DNA of 64,000 nt, taken from contig NZ_UAQZ01000014.1 in the NCBI RefSeq assembly GCF_900446215.1, positions 496,001 through 560,000 on the forward strand, given 5' to 3'. Source of the stretch: Burkholderia cenocepacia. Lineage in GTDB: Bacteria; Pseudomonadota; Gammaproteobacteria; Burkholderiales; Burkholderiaceae. The notes beneath the pieces were generated by a model. That model was not told the DNA's origin. It did not search any database and saw nothing but the letters and a program-made list of their open reading frames with translations. Position numbers and translations under genes: made by a program. Of the stretch, positions 36,791 through 45,598 are shown piece by piece (positions within the stretch are counted from its first letter, which is position 1; every line of letters begins with the position of its first letter).

Positions 36791-37795
36791 ATGAGCAGCA
36801 TGCATGCCATCCAGATCGAGCGGGTCGGCGATCCTTCCGTCCTGCGTCCCGTCGTGATCGAGCGTCCGACGCCTGCCGCCGACGAGGTCCTCGTCCGCGT
36901 CACGCGCGTCGGGCTGAATTTCGCGGAAACGCTGCAACGCGCCGGCACCTATCCGGGCCCGGCGCTGACGCTGCCCGCGGTGCCCGGCTCGGAAGTCGTC
37001 GGCACCGTCGCCGCGGTGGGCGCGAACGTCCGCGACATCCGGATCGGCGCACGCGTCGCGGCGCCGCTGTTCGGCGCGATGCGCGCGACCGGCGGCTACG
37101 CCGAATACGTGACGCTCGGCGCCGCGCTGATTACCGCGATTCCCGACGAAGTCTCCGACGACGATGCGGTCGCCGTGATGCTGCAGGGGCTGGTGGCCCG
37201 CGTGCTGCTGCGCGAGACGCCGGTGGCCGCACGCACGGTCGCGATCACCGCCGCGGCCGGCGGTGTCGGGTCGATGCTGATCCAGCTGGCGAGACTCGAC
37301 GGAGCGCGCTCGATCACGGGCCTCGCCGGCGCGCCGGCCAAACTGCATGCGGTGCGAACGCTGGGCGCCGATCGGGCCATCAGCTATCGCGACGCGCACT
37401 GGGCCGATCAATTGAGCGATGCCACCGGCCGGGAGGGCCCGGACGTCGTGTTCGATTCGATCGGCGGGACGGTCGCGCGCACATTGGTATCGGGCCTTGC
37501 GATATACGGCCGGTTCGTCAGCTACGGTGCCGCGAGCGGTCAACTCCTGACGGTCGACGACGCGCTGATGAATGCGTTGATCTTCGGCTGCCGATCGGTG
37601 TCCGGCTTCGCGCTGCACGCGTTCCTCAACGACGACGTCGTGCGCCGGACACTCGGCGAACTGTTCGGACTGCTCGCGACCGGCAAGCTGAAGCCGCTGA
37701 TCGGCGGCAGCTACGGATTCGACGCGATTGCCGACGCGCATCACGCGCTCGAAACCGGCCAGACGACCGGCAAGCTGATCCTGCGCGTCGAATGA
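36791..37795 (+). CDS. Zinc-independent quinone oxidoreductase (MDR superfamily)
   Basis: 334-aa NADPH:quinone reductase-like enzyme. GroES-like domain, then PGSEVVGTVAAVGANV and the nucleotide loop AAAGGVGSMLIQLA near residue 155. No structural or catalytic zinc ligands are apparent. The start MSSMHAIQIERVG follows an aagcgagatg leader; upstream open frame overlaps doxX and is not coding. Confidence 0.9.
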   Translation: MSSMHAIQIERVGDPSVLRPVVIERPTPAADEVLVRVTRVGLNFAETLQRAGTYPGPALTLPAVPGSEVVGTVAAVGANVRDIRIGARVAAPLFGAMRATGGYAEYVTLGAALITAIPDEVSDDDAVAVMLQGLVARVLLRETPVAARTVAITAAAGGVGSMLIQLARLDGARSITGLAGAPAKLHAVRTLGADRAISYRDAHWADQLSDATGREGPDVVFDSIGGTVARTLVSGLAIYGRFVSYGAASGQLLTVDDALMNALIFGCRSVSGFALHAFLNDDVVRRTLGELFGLLATGKLKPLIGGSYGFDAIADAHHALETGQTTGKLILRVE

Positions 37796-37922
37796 ACGCG
37801 ATGTACCGGCGCGTGACGGCACCGTCGTCGCGCGCCGACGATTTCGCCGGCCGTACGGCGATCATCCGCTTTCGCGCGGACGGCACGGAACGCGACGCGC
37901 GATTTCGCTCACGGAGCATCTG

Positions 37923-38936
37923 TTGAAAGACGACGATAACGAAGCAGGCATGCGCGTGTCGCGCCGACAGGTCATCGGCAATCTTGGCGCACTGGCCGCG
38001 ATGTCCGCACTCGGCCCGTCCACCGCGCATGCCGTCGACGCGCCGCCCGCCGCGCAGGGCCTGACGAATCCGGTCGATCTGTACCCGAAGCCGCCGTTCC
38101 CGCATCAGGTCCAGGCGCCGCCGGGACTCGCGAGCCGGATGCAGCCGCGCCCCGACCACGGCGAGCAAAGCTATCGCGGCCGTGGCCGGCTCGTCGGCCG
38201 CAAGACGCTCGTCACCGGCGGCGACTCCGGCATCGGCCGGGCAGCGGCCATCGCGTTCGCACGCGAAGGGGCGGATGTCGCGATCGGCTACCTGCCTGTG
38301 GAGGAATCCGACGCGCGGGAAGTCGTTGCGCTGATCCGGGCAGCGGGACGCCAAGCCGTCGCGCTGCCGGGCGACATCCGCGACGAAACGTTCTGCCAGC
38401 GACTGGTCGCACGCGCGGCGGAAGCACTCGGCGGCCTCGACATTCTCGTCAACAACGCCGCCCGACAACAGGCGCTCGATTCGATCGGCGAGATGACGAC
38501 CGAGCACTTCGATGCGACGGTCAAGACCAATCTTTACGGGATGTTCTGGATCACGAAGGCGGCGATCCCGCATCTTCCGCCCGGCGCGTCGATCATCAAC
38601 ACCACGTCGGTCCAGGCGGTCAGGGCGAGCGCCAACCTGCTCGACTATGCGACGACGAAAGCCGGCATCATCGCGTTCACGCGATCGCTCGCGAAACAGC
38701 TCGGGCCGCGCGGCATTCGCGTCAATGCGGTCGCGCCCGGCCCTTACTGGACGCCGCTGCAATCGAGCGGCGGTCAGCCACCGGAGACGGTCGTCAACTA
38801 TGCGGCGGGCTCGCCGTACGGCAGGCCCGGGCAACCGGCGGAAATCGCCCCGCTGTATGTCGCGCTCGCGGCGTCGGAAACGAGCTATGCGAACGGGCAG
38901 GTCTGGGGCGCGGACGGCGGGCTGGGGATTTTCTGA
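37923..38936 (+). CDS. SDR-family oxidoreductase with predicted Tat signal
   Basis: 337-aa classical short-chain dehydrogenase. The N-terminus carries VSRRQVIGNLGALAAMSALG, a twin-arginine signal pattern, then a proline-rich linker. The SDR core has TGGDSGIGRAAA (cofactor), NNAA, and YATTK (catalytic Tyr and Lys). The sequence resembles general-stress SDRs of the YhdF/YghA type. A TTG start at 37923 has a GGAG site 6 nt upstream; an ATG at 37950 (MRVSRRQ) is the alternative. The Tat prediction is by eye. Confidence 0.85.
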   Translation: MKDDDNEAGMRVSRRQVIGNLGALAAMSALGPSTAHAVDAPPAAQGLTNPVDLYPKPPFPHQVQAPPGLASRMQPRPDHGEQSYRGRGRLVGRKTLVTGGDSGIGRAAAIAFAREGADVAIGYLPVEESDAREVVALIRAAGRQAVALPGDIRDETFCQRLVARAAEALGGLDILVNNAARQQALDSIGEMTTEHFDATVKTNLYGMFWITKAAIPHLPPGASIINTTSVQAVRASANLLDYATTKAGIIAFTRSLAKQLGPRGIRVNAVAPGPYWTPLQSSGGQPPETVVNYAAGSPYGRPGQPAEIAPLYVALAASETSYANGQVWGADGGLGIF

Positions 38937-39012
38937 CACGCGACAAGCGGCGACATTCTTCACGTCCCGGCCAGCGGCGCAGCCCTGCGTCGATGGCGAC
39001 GCCGGACCAATA

Positions 39013-39048
39013 AAAAACCCGCGAGCGCTGTATTTCTCGCGGGTTTTT
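39013..39048. terminator. Bidirectional rho-independent terminator
   Basis: AAAAACCCGCGAG (39013-39025) pairs perfectly with CTCGCGGGTTTTT (39036-39048). It ends the SDR transcript and marks the last clear core-genome feature before the island. Confidence 0.85.
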
Positions 39049-39161
39049 CACACCTTCATCGAATCGAATCGCATCAACGCAATCGATGGTGGGGACCGGA
39101 ACAGAACAAAACAACCAATCCCACAGCGCACAAGGCCCTCCTAGATACGCGCTCAATCTTA

Positions 39162-39182
39162 TGCCCCCAAAAGTGCCCCCAA
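39162..39182. repeat. Duplicated TGCCCCCAA motif, possible recombinase arm site
   Basis: Two copies of TGCCCCCAA (39162-39170, 39174-39182) separated by AAG. Tandem GGGGGCA-type repeats of this kind are often seen beside tyrosine integrase genes, where they may be arm-type binding sites; here no integrase follows, so the assignment is tentative. Confidence 0.3.
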
Positions 39183-39686
39183 CAGATACTTGCTGCGAAT
39201 CCTTCAATCGGGTGGACTCTCTTGTATCGTGCAGGACAGCAGCGGACACAACGCTTCTAGTATGGCTCATGTTCGTGTCCGCTCAGTTCACAATGTTGCA
39301 ATCGGCGAATGACCGCCACCGGTCACAAAGCATTGCAGTCGATCCCAAGCCACCAGATAGCGATGCTTCAGGATTACAGCCTGTTGTTCGTCATGTCCCA
39401 TTCATCCAAGGCTCCTGCGGCACGATAACGAACCGGCGGCGGCAACCGAGCATAGTTCGGTTCGTCCGCCGCAGATGTATCCCTCAGCGTCGCCTGTACG
39501 GAGATTGCAAGAAACCCTTCGGGATTGTGAAAGACAAATTGACGACCTGGGTCCACTTGGGCGCCTCAATGCATGCGTATTCAGCTCGAAACGATTGGAA
39601 CCAGGATAGCAAATCTCCGGCCGGACGCTTTCGTCACTGTATCGAGCACACCTGCGCAACCGCCCGGAAAATGGCTTGGCGGTAGA

Positions 39687-42617
39687 TCACAGCGACCATG
39701 TCGTCCCACATCCCCATCGATCAGTACAAGCGTAAAACCACTTTTTCTTCGCCGGGTTGTACTGCTTAAAACCCAACCCGTGGTCACACTGAGGGCACTG
39801 CGGCGGCAGTTCCTGCGTTCCATTGAACAATACCGTTCCGTCCCGATGAGTGTGCAAGAGCTCCAAAACATACGGCGATGGGTATTGTTGCTGAGTCAAC
39901 AATGCAACACGATGTTTCGCACGAGTCAGCGCAACGTAGAAGAGGCGACGTTCGTCAGCGTCGGATAGTGCCTCCTTCGGCGGCAGCACAAGTTGCAGCA
40001 GTGGATCATCCTCACGCTCGCTCGGGAAACAAAAAAAGTCATGCTCAGCTCGATACATACCGACAATCAACACGTAGTCAGCCTGCAACCCCTTCGACGT
40101 ATGCATCGTCGTATAGAGACTCGGCGGCTCCTTGTCCTTCGTTTTGAGCAGCTCGATTCGATCAGCCCATTTCTCGTCCAATTCCGCAAGCTGCTGTGCA
40201 GTCAACCCGCCGGCGTGGTACTTCCCGTAACGGCCCAATATGAATACCGACGGCTTGCGGCCAGGTGGATGTTGTGAAACCCAGCTCGTCAATATCTCAT
40301 TGATGAGGGCTTCGGGCTCCCGCTCGGCTTTGTACGTCCGCACGTCGATGACCGCCTCGCGCGTTCGATCGTATGCCTCAACGGTCTTTGGCATCTGACT
40401 CCCGTTGCGCAACACAAACGTTCGGCCGACGTCGGCAATCCCTTGATTGCTTCGAAAAGTCTGCGTTAAGGCACATTGTTTGTCCGCCGCCGCCCGGCGA
40501 TTGAACATCGAGCCAAATTCGCGGAAAAAACGCAGATCGGACCCGGCGAATCGGTTGATGGCCTGCCAGTCATCCCCCACTGCAAAGAACAAACTGTCCT
40601 CGCGCGCATGTAGCATCTTGCGAATCATGTCACCACGCCCCGGCGCAGTATCCTGAAACTCGTCAGCCAGAATAAACCGATACGGCAACAAATCCGGCCT
40701 GTCATGCAGATAGCCCAGAGCCCGACGAATCATCTCGTCGTAGTCGATGCACTTGTCCGCCTTGAGCAATTCGTTCACCGCCATGGCAACGGGCCACACC
40801 ACCTGCAAAAACAGTCTCGCGCGAGCGGGTTCGCTTTGCTCGGCAAGTCGTTCAACCAACGTTTGATGGTCCCAGCCGTTCTGACGAATCTGCGAGACCG
40901 CCCGCGCAACAAGATCAAAGTCCTCGAGTACGCCGATGTCCTTGAGCTTCGCAAGCACCTCCTCTGAGGAACGAGGACGCAACACGATCCCCGCTGCCAG
41001 CAACCGGACCCGAAGCTTGTCAAACAGCGTCCCATCCCTGAACTCAGCACTCGTTGTCCAGAAATGACGGGCGTCGAGCCCGCTCAATATCCGCTTCTTT
41101 CTATCTGCTTCCTTGGCGTATCCCTTTGGATTCTTGAAGAACTTCGGCGCCTCCCCGTTCTCATCGAGCGCGAAATGCTCGTGAACAATCAGCGACACTC
41201 CGGCTGTACCCTGCACGCCATATGTGAAATCCGGTGTCCATGTTGCTCCGGGACACAGTTTTTCTGCGCCTTCTGCATATGCGGCTTCGTATTCGAAGTC
41301 AATTCCGTTGACGAATAGCCAATTAGAAATGGCAACTTCCTCGAAGGACCTGACCGGTTTTGTACACCCCATAGTGAGAATGCCGTCAGCGAATTCCTTG
41401 TCCTTGTAGCCAAGCTTGCGCTGACGCCACATGCCGCGCAGGTATTCCAAGTATTCGACTTCCGAATGGAAACGTGACACTGGGGGATTGGGGAACCGCG
41501 CAACCGATTGCAGAAGCAACCAGTCTGCTGCGAACTTCGGCTCCTTCTTGCATCGCTCAACCGCTCTTTTTAGACGAACGGCATTCTCGGCAGACTCCGA
41601 CAGGCGTAGACCGCGACCCTCGACTTGCTCGACAATCTTGCGGCCAAGCGAGTGAAATGTGCGCGACTCTATCCTTACTCCACTATCGACCAACACCCTG
41701 ACCCGATTCTTGATCGCCGGATCGATCGGACATACGTCCGCGATCATTGCACGAAGTCGCGCGTTGGTCCTCACGGCAATCTCTGCGGCAGCTTTGCCGT
41801 TAAACGCCAGACACAGGATCTCCTCCGGCCGCACAATGCCCTTCACCAAGGCATAGGCAACCTTACCCACAACCGTGGATGTCTTGCCCGAACCAGCAGC
41901 AGCAATGAGCAGCGTATTTTCTTCGAACGTGATTGCCGCTCTCGCCTGTTCGTCCGTCAATGCCCGCTCTTCGCAATATGCGAAGAATCCGCGCCATCGC
42001 TCCAATTCGCGTTCCACGAATTCGTCATTGCGTTGTCTCAGCAACCGATCGCCATCGTGGTTCAGCGTACGCAAATACAGAATTGCCTGTTTCAACTCTT
42101 CGCTGATTGTGAATCGCTTTGCATGCGGGTTTCGGCTACGTGCAAACGCACCATCCAATCTCTCCTTTTCAGCTGCGATTCGATCAAGAAGAGTTGCTCG
42201 TTCACGCGCCGTGAGGTAGCGATCCGCCGAATGTTCTCGCACTACGTCCTGCCACAAGGGAACGAGCGTCTTCTCGTCTACCCCGAGATCGGCTTCCAGC
42301 CGTTTCAATGCGACTGCCTTCGCATGGGAGATCGCTGTAACAAATCGCGCAGCATCTTGATGCGACAGTCCACGTAACCGTCGGATCTCCGTCCCCTCAA
42401 AATGTAGCGACGACCAGATCCACCCTCGCTGAGCACGTAGCGACACATCAAGTACGGACGCACGGGCGTCATTCTCTGCGCGCACACGCACAATGTCCGC
42501 GTCGATTTCTGCGCTCCAACGCGTCGCCCAACCGAGCCGGCACGCCCAGGCCCGAGGCGAAAACGATTCCTTAATGCTTCTCAGTATTCTCTTTTCCGGC
42601 GTGGTATAGACCATCAC
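39687..42617 (-). CDS. UvrD/HelD-like superfamily 1 helicase with nuclease-like insertion and C-terminal zinc finger
   Basis: 976-aa SF1A helicase. N-terminal 200 residues resemble the extra domain of DNA helicase IV. Helicase motifs: LLIAAAGSGKTS (Walker A, about 236-248), ADEFQDTAPGRGD (Walker B, 651-663), TFRSNQ (720-725), TTMHTSKGLQADYV (836-849), RLFYVALTRAKHRV (891-904). Between motifs lies SFEEVAISNWLFVNGIDFEYE...TPDF...VHEHF (about 424-481), resembling a PD-(D/E)XK-like nuclease insertion with Glu426/427, Asp463 and Glu480. Cys941, 944, 964 and 970 form a topoisomerase-type zinc finger. Lower GC than the flank. A repair or defence role is possible; it stands alone. Confidence 0.88.
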   Translation of the reverse strand: MMVYTTPEKRILRSIKESFSPRAWACRLGWATRWSAEIDADIVRVRAENDARASVLDVSLRAQRGWIWSSLHFEGTEIRRLRGLSHQDAARFVTAISHAKAVALKRLEADLGVDEKTLVPLWQDVVREHSADRYLTARERATLLDRIAAEKERLDGAFARSRNPHAKRFTISEELKQAILYLRTLNHDGDRLLRQRNDEFVERELERWRGFFAYCEERALTDEQARAAITFEENTLLIAAAGSGKTSTVVGKVAYALVKGIVRPEEILCLAFNGKAAAEIAVRTNARLRAMIADVCPIDPAIKNRVRVLVDSGVRIESRTFHSLGRKIVEQVEGRGLRLSESAENAVRLKRAVERCKKEPKFAADWLLLQSVARFPNPPVSRFHSEVEYLEYLRGMWRQRKLGYKDKEFADGILTMGCTKPVRSFEEVAISNWLFVNGIDFEYEAAYAEGAEKLCPGATWTPDFTYGVQGTAGVSLIVHEHFALDENGEAPKFFKNPKGYAKEADRKKRILSGLDARHFWTTSAEFRDGTLFDKLRVRLLAAGIVLRPRSSEEVLAKLKDIGVLEDFDLVARAVSQIRQNGWDHQTLVERLAEQSEPARARLFLQVVWPVAMAVNELLKADKCIDYDEMIRRALGYLHDRPDLLPYRFILADEFQDTAPGRGDMIRKMLHAREDSLFFAVGDDWQAINRFAGSDLRFFREFGSMFNRRAAADKQCALTQTFRSNQGIADVGRTFVLRNGSQMPKTVEAYDRTREAVIDVRTYKAEREPEALINEILTSWVSQHPPGRKPSVFILGRYGKYHAGGLTAQQLAELDEKWADRIELLKTKDKEPPSLYTTMHTSKGLQADYVLIVGMYRAEHDFFCFPSEREDDPLLQLVLPPKEALSDADERRLFYVALTRAKHRVALLTQQQYPSPYVLELLHTHRDGTVLFNGTQELPPQCPQCDHGLGFKQYNPAKKKWFYACTDRWGCGTTWSL

Positions 42618-42662
42618 ATGCAGCCCGACTGAGTGACGTGGAACAGGTTCATCGTCTTCCCG

Positions 42663-42689
42663 TAACCTTTCTTAAAAGTCTGAAGGTTA
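42663..42689. repeat. Inverted repeat upstream of the helicase gene
   Basis: TAACCTT and AAGGTTA (42663-42669, 42683-42689) form a 7-bp dyad about 50 nt upstream of the helicase start; possible operator. A second perfect dyad, GGTTCGAT/ATCGAACC, occurs at 42743-42773 with a 15-nt spacer. Confidence 0.35.
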
Positions 42690-42875
42690 GCGGCACCCTT
42701 CCTTCTTACACAAGCGCCTCGCAAAACTGCCAGTTCGACTCTGGTTCGATGAAACGAAAGCTCGAATCGAACCATTCAAAAAACTTTCAGTTCTATATCA
42801 CCTGTCTGAGCACGGCCAGCTACGGCCCCTCCGCCGCTGCATTTCCGCATCGGCGCACTTCGCTCAGGAGATTTC

Positions 42876-43604
42876 GTGAATTCCACTCTCTACACCGCCG
42901 TACTGGTCGGCCTGGCATTCGTACTGGTCGCGATGTTCGGGCTCGGCTGCTATTGGCTCGCCACAAAAGATCGCCCCACTCCCCCTCGAACCCCAGCCCC
43001 ATCCTCGCCGTCGTCCACCGTGATCGACGAACACGATGAATGGGAAGCACAAGCACCGTATCCCGATCATGCGCTAGACGCGCTACACAACGCGGCTTCG
43101 GTATCGTCAATCCATTCAACATCCCGCCAATCGTCGTTCACTCCGTCCGAGTTCGATGAATCTATTTTCGAACCCGCGTCACCTGCACGGGAAGCAGATC
43201 GCGCGCCGCCGCCCTCCGACTATTTCTCCTACGCGCCGCAAGCCACGACGGAAACAGCCTCGCCCCCAGCGGGTGCACATAGCTGCCCCCATTGCGGCTC
43301 AGCGCGTATTGAAACGCTCGATGTCGGTCGCAAGACCGGCGGTACGATCGGCAGCGTCGCGGGCGCGACGAGTGGTTTTGCCATGGCGTTGTCCGGCGCT
43401 GAAGCTGGCGCAGCCGTTGGCGCAGTCGGCGGACCGGTAGGTGCGGTGTTCGGCGGACTGGCCGGTGCGGTGATCGCCGGTCTGCTCGGCAGCGCGGCCG
43501 GATCTGTTGCTGGCTCCGCTGTCGGCCGTGTGCTCGACGACAACGTGTTCAACAACTATCGGTGTCTGACATGCGGCCACGGCTTCGGCTCCACCCTTCA
43601 TTGA
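42876..43604 (+). CDS. Membrane protein with zinc ribbon split by a glycine zipper (paralog 1)
   Basis: 242 aa, family not recognised. One transmembrane helix at residues 7-29, then a low-complexity Pro/Ser/Glu linker to about 133. The C-terminal part is unusual: CPHC (137-140) and CLTC (230-233) look like the two halves of one zinc ribbon, but between them sits a 65-residue glycine-zipper stretch (154-218; GGTIGSVAGATSGFAMALSG and further GxxxG repeats) able to insert in a membrane. The GTG start at 42876 has GGAG 7 nt upstream. Paralogous to the gene at 43839. Function unknown; such zippers occur in pore-forming or membrane-scaffold proteins. Confidence 0.75.
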   Translation: MNSTLYTAVLVGLAFVLVAMFGLGCYWLATKDRPTPPRTPAPSSPSSTVIDEHDEWEAQAPYPDHALDALHNAASVSSIHSTSRQSSFTPSEFDESIFEPASPAREADRAPPPSDYFSYAPQATTETASPPAGAHSCPHCGSARIETLDVGRKTGGTIGSVAGATSGFAMALSGAEAGAAVGAVGGPVGAVFGGLAGAVIAGLLGSAAGSVAGSAVGRVLDDNVFNNYRCLTCGHGFGSTLH

Positions 43605-43723
43605 GACCGATCCTTGCCCTCCGATCCGCGCAAAAGGTCGAAAGCGCTCAATTGCCCAACGATCGGTCAGCGTCGGCAGGCCGTCGCATCGCTTCGCGTT
43701 CGTCCATCCTCAGGAAACCAACT

Positions 43724-43846
43724 ATGCCCTCTCCCCTCGATTATCTCGCCGCTTTCGCGCTCGCATTCGTGGGCGGCGCACTCGTGGCCGTGTGCCACTG
43801 CAAATACGTCGGCAAGATCCGCAAGGAGGTTCCGGTCCATGCATGA
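43724..43846 (+). CDS. Small single-pass membrane protein
   Basis: 40-aa ORF, MPSPLDYLAAFALAFVGG then AVCHCKYVGKIRKE: one transmembrane helix and a basic tail with a CHCK motif. It follows an aggaaacc leader and its stop overlaps the next start by 8 nt, which supports coupled translation. Lies between the two split-ribbon paralogs and may substitute for the N-terminal helix that paralog 2 lacks (inference). Confidence 0.55.
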   Translation: MPSPLDYLAAFALAFVGGALVAVCHCKYVGKIRKEVPVHA

Positions 43847-44270
43847 TCATCGCCCGTTCGACGATGACGAATTCGGCTCCGCCCACTCGTCGCGATCGGA
43901 CGCCACTGAATCCGCTCAATACTGCTCTGGCTCGGCACCGATTTATCCGTGTCCGCAGTGCCAATCGCCCCGTACGGAGCCGCGCCATGTCGCACGACGT
44001 ATTGGCGGTACCGTCGGTGCAGCGGCCGGCGCAACCGGAGCCGTCGCTATCGCTTTGTCTGGCGCGGAAGCCGGCGCAACGGCTGGATTGATCGCTGGTC
44101 CGATCGGCTCGGCATGCGGCGGCGTGGCCGGTGCGATCCTCGCCGGCCTGATCGCTGGTGCGGCTGGTTGTGCAACCGGGGCCGCCTTTGGCGAAGCCGT
44201 CGACCAAAAGATTCTCGACAACTGGCGATGCCTCGCCTGTGGACGCACCTTCAGCATCCAGCCCCTCTAG
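43839..44270 (+). CDS. Zinc ribbon split by a glycine zipper (paralog 2)
   Basis: 143-aa paralog of the 42876 product, without the N-terminal helix. CPQC (38-41) and CLAC (131-134) flank a glycine zipper (55-120; RIGGTVGAAAGATGAVAIAL, repeated GAxxG). The order and spacing of CxxC, zipper and CxxC are kept almost exactly, so the arrangement is selected rather than accidental. The start ATG 43839 follows AAGGAGG at 43823-43829. Confidence 0.75.
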   Translation: MHDHRPFDDDEFGSAHSSRSDATESAQYCSGSAPIYPCPQCQSPRTEPRHVARRIGGTVGAAAGATGAVAIALSGAEAGATAGLIAGPIGSACGGVAGAILAGLIAGAAGCATGAAFGEAVDQKILDNWRCLACGRTFSIQPL

Positions 44271-44308
44271 TCGGTCAGTCGCGTCATTCCCCTCACTGAT
44301 TTCGTTCC

Positions 44309-44329
44309 GCTCGGCCTCGGCCGGGCTTT
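44309..44329 (+). terminator. Intercistronic hairpin 1
   Basis: GCTCGGC/GCCGGGC stem (one G-U pair) followed by TTTAT, 34 nt upstream of the DUF932 start. First of three hairpins of this kind in the module. Confidence 0.5.
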
Positions 44330-44362
44330 ATGCACTGTGATTTTCGAATAGGAGTTTCGCTC

Positions 44363-45331
44363 ATGCATCTCGTTCAATCGATGGCCTATGTCGACGCCGA
44401 ACCCTGGCACGGTCTTGGCAACAAGCTCGCCCCCAAACAACCGCTCGAAGTCTGGGCTCGCGCCGCCTGCATGGACTGGCGCATCGAAGAAGCCGAAGTG
44501 CGCTTCGTCGCGGCCGGCAACCGCAGCCTCGGCTCGATTCACGCGTTTCCCGAACAGAAAGTACTGTACCGCTCGGACAACAAGGCGCCGTTGTCCGTCG
44601 TCTCCGCGCGCTATCAGGTCGTGCAACCCGAAGAGATTTTGGAGTTTTATCGAGACCTGACGGAGATCGGTGGTTTCCAGCTCGAGACGGCCGGCGTGTT
44701 GAAGGAAGGCCGCAAGCTCTGGGCGCTGGCGCGCACGGGTCAGTCCGGTTCGCTCAAGGGTAAGGACCAGATCAACGGCTACCTGCTGTTGGCCACGGCC
44801 TGCGACGGCACCTTGGCCACTACCGCGCAATTCACGTCGGTGCGCGTCGTCTGCAACAATACCTTGCAGATCGCCCTGGGCAACAGCGCTGGCGCAATCA
44901 AAGTCTCACACCGCTCGCAGTTCGACGCAGCGGCTGTCAAACGCCAGCTCGGCATCGCCGTCTCCACGTGGGACGCGTTCATGGTCCGAGCCAAGGCGTT
45001 GTCCGAACGCAAGGTGACCGACTCGGCGGCCGAGGCATTCCTGCGGCGCGTCTTGACGTACTCGACGACCAATCTTCCCGACCGTGAAGCAGTGGCTGTC
45101 AACGAGCGCGCGATCAAGGCGGTCGGCCTGCTCTATGGCGGACATGGAAAAGGCTCGGATTTGGCTTCGGCGTCGGGTACGGCTTGGGGGCTGCTCAACA
45201 GCGTGACTGAATACGTGGATCATCATCGGCGCGCGCGCAGCGATGACCACCGCATAGACGCAGCCTGGTTCGGCGCCGGAGCAACACTCAAGCAGCGTGC
45301 CTGGGACGAGGCGATGAAGCTTGTCGCATGA
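44363..45331 (+). CDS. DUF932 domain protein
   Basis: 322-aa protein of the DUF932 (phage/plasmid-like) family. Family-typical stretches include AYVDAEPWHGLGNKL at the N-terminus, YQVVQPEEILEFYRDL and VRVVCNNTLQIAL. Such proteins occur in phages, plasmids and integrative elements, often near recombination genes; molecular function unknown. ATG 44363 has an AGGAG site at 44350-44354. Confidence 0.9.
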   Translation: MHLVQSMAYVDAEPWHGLGNKLAPKQPLEVWARAACMDWRIEEAEVRFVAAGNRSLGSIHAFPEQKVLYRSDNKAPLSVVSARYQVVQPEEILEFYRDLTEIGGFQLETAGVLKEGRKLWALARTGQSGSLKGKDQINGYLLLATACDGTLATTAQFTSVRVVCNNTLQIALGNSAGAIKVSHRSQFDAAAVKRQLGIAVSTWDAFMVRAKALSERKVTDSAAEAFLRRVLTYSTTNLPDREAVAVNERAIKAVGLLYGGHGKGSDLASASGTAWGLLNSVTEYVDHHRRARSDDHRIDAAWFGAGATLKQRAWDEAMKLVA

Positions 45332-45528
45332 TCAACCCCATCCCGCTTCTGGCAGTCGACATGCGCATTCAGATTCCGCGCGGAGCAGGGCTACGATTCG
45401 GCGGCCGTTACGCCACGATCCTGCAAATCAAGCCCCAGGGTACGACTGTCCACCTCGGAAACGGCAAGCTCGTGACATTCGCGCACGACGCATTGCAGGA
45501 CGCCTTTCGCCGTATCGGTTCCGGATAG
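45328..45528 (+). CDS. Small element-encoded protein
   Basis: 66-aa protein, not recognised. It overlaps the DUF932 stop in an ATGA arrangement, so it is translationally coupled. The sequence (MRIQIPRGAGLRFGGRYATI, VHLGNGKLVTFAHD) suggests a small beta-rich fold. Followed by a terminator. Confidence 0.7.
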   Translation: MINPIPLLAVDMRIQIPRGAGLRFGGRYATILQIKPQGTTVHLGNGKLVTFAHDALQDAFRRIGSG

Positions 45529-45550
45529 CCCACCCATTCCCTCACCTCTC

Positions 45551-45582
45551 GCCCGGCCAGATTCGCTCTGCCGGGCTTTTTT
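45551..45582 (+). terminator. Intercistronic terminator 2
   Basis: GCCCGGC (45551-45557) and GCCGGGC (45570-45576) with TTTTTT, 17 nt before the YqaJ start. A strong intrinsic terminator placed inside the module. Confidence 0.8.
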
Positions 45583-45598
45583 GTTTTCGGAGCAAACC

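Larger units (their letters stand above)
38937..39686. other. Island left-flank region without a supported gene
   Basis: About 750 nt after the terminator of the SDR gene. Base composition changes here from GC-rich core to more mixed DNA. It contains a duplicated TGCCCCCAA motif (39162-39182). Small open frames on both strands lack recognisable features. No integrase is present, although this is where one would be expected. Confidence 0.5.

Noticed and set aside
39086..39685. Plus-strand 199-codon frame at the island edge
   Set aside because: No domain, poor start, biased neither to the island nor the core codon pattern; also competing minus-strand frames of similar quality.
38937..39686. 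Integrase gene or tRNA attachment site
   Set aside because: Neither a tyrosine/serine recombinase pattern nor a tRNA cloverleaf could be found on either strand.
42743..42773. GGTTCGAT/ATCGAACC as a tRNA T-arm or att core
   Set aside because: The loop is 15 nt and no acceptor or anticodon stems can be built around it; kept only as an inverted repeat.
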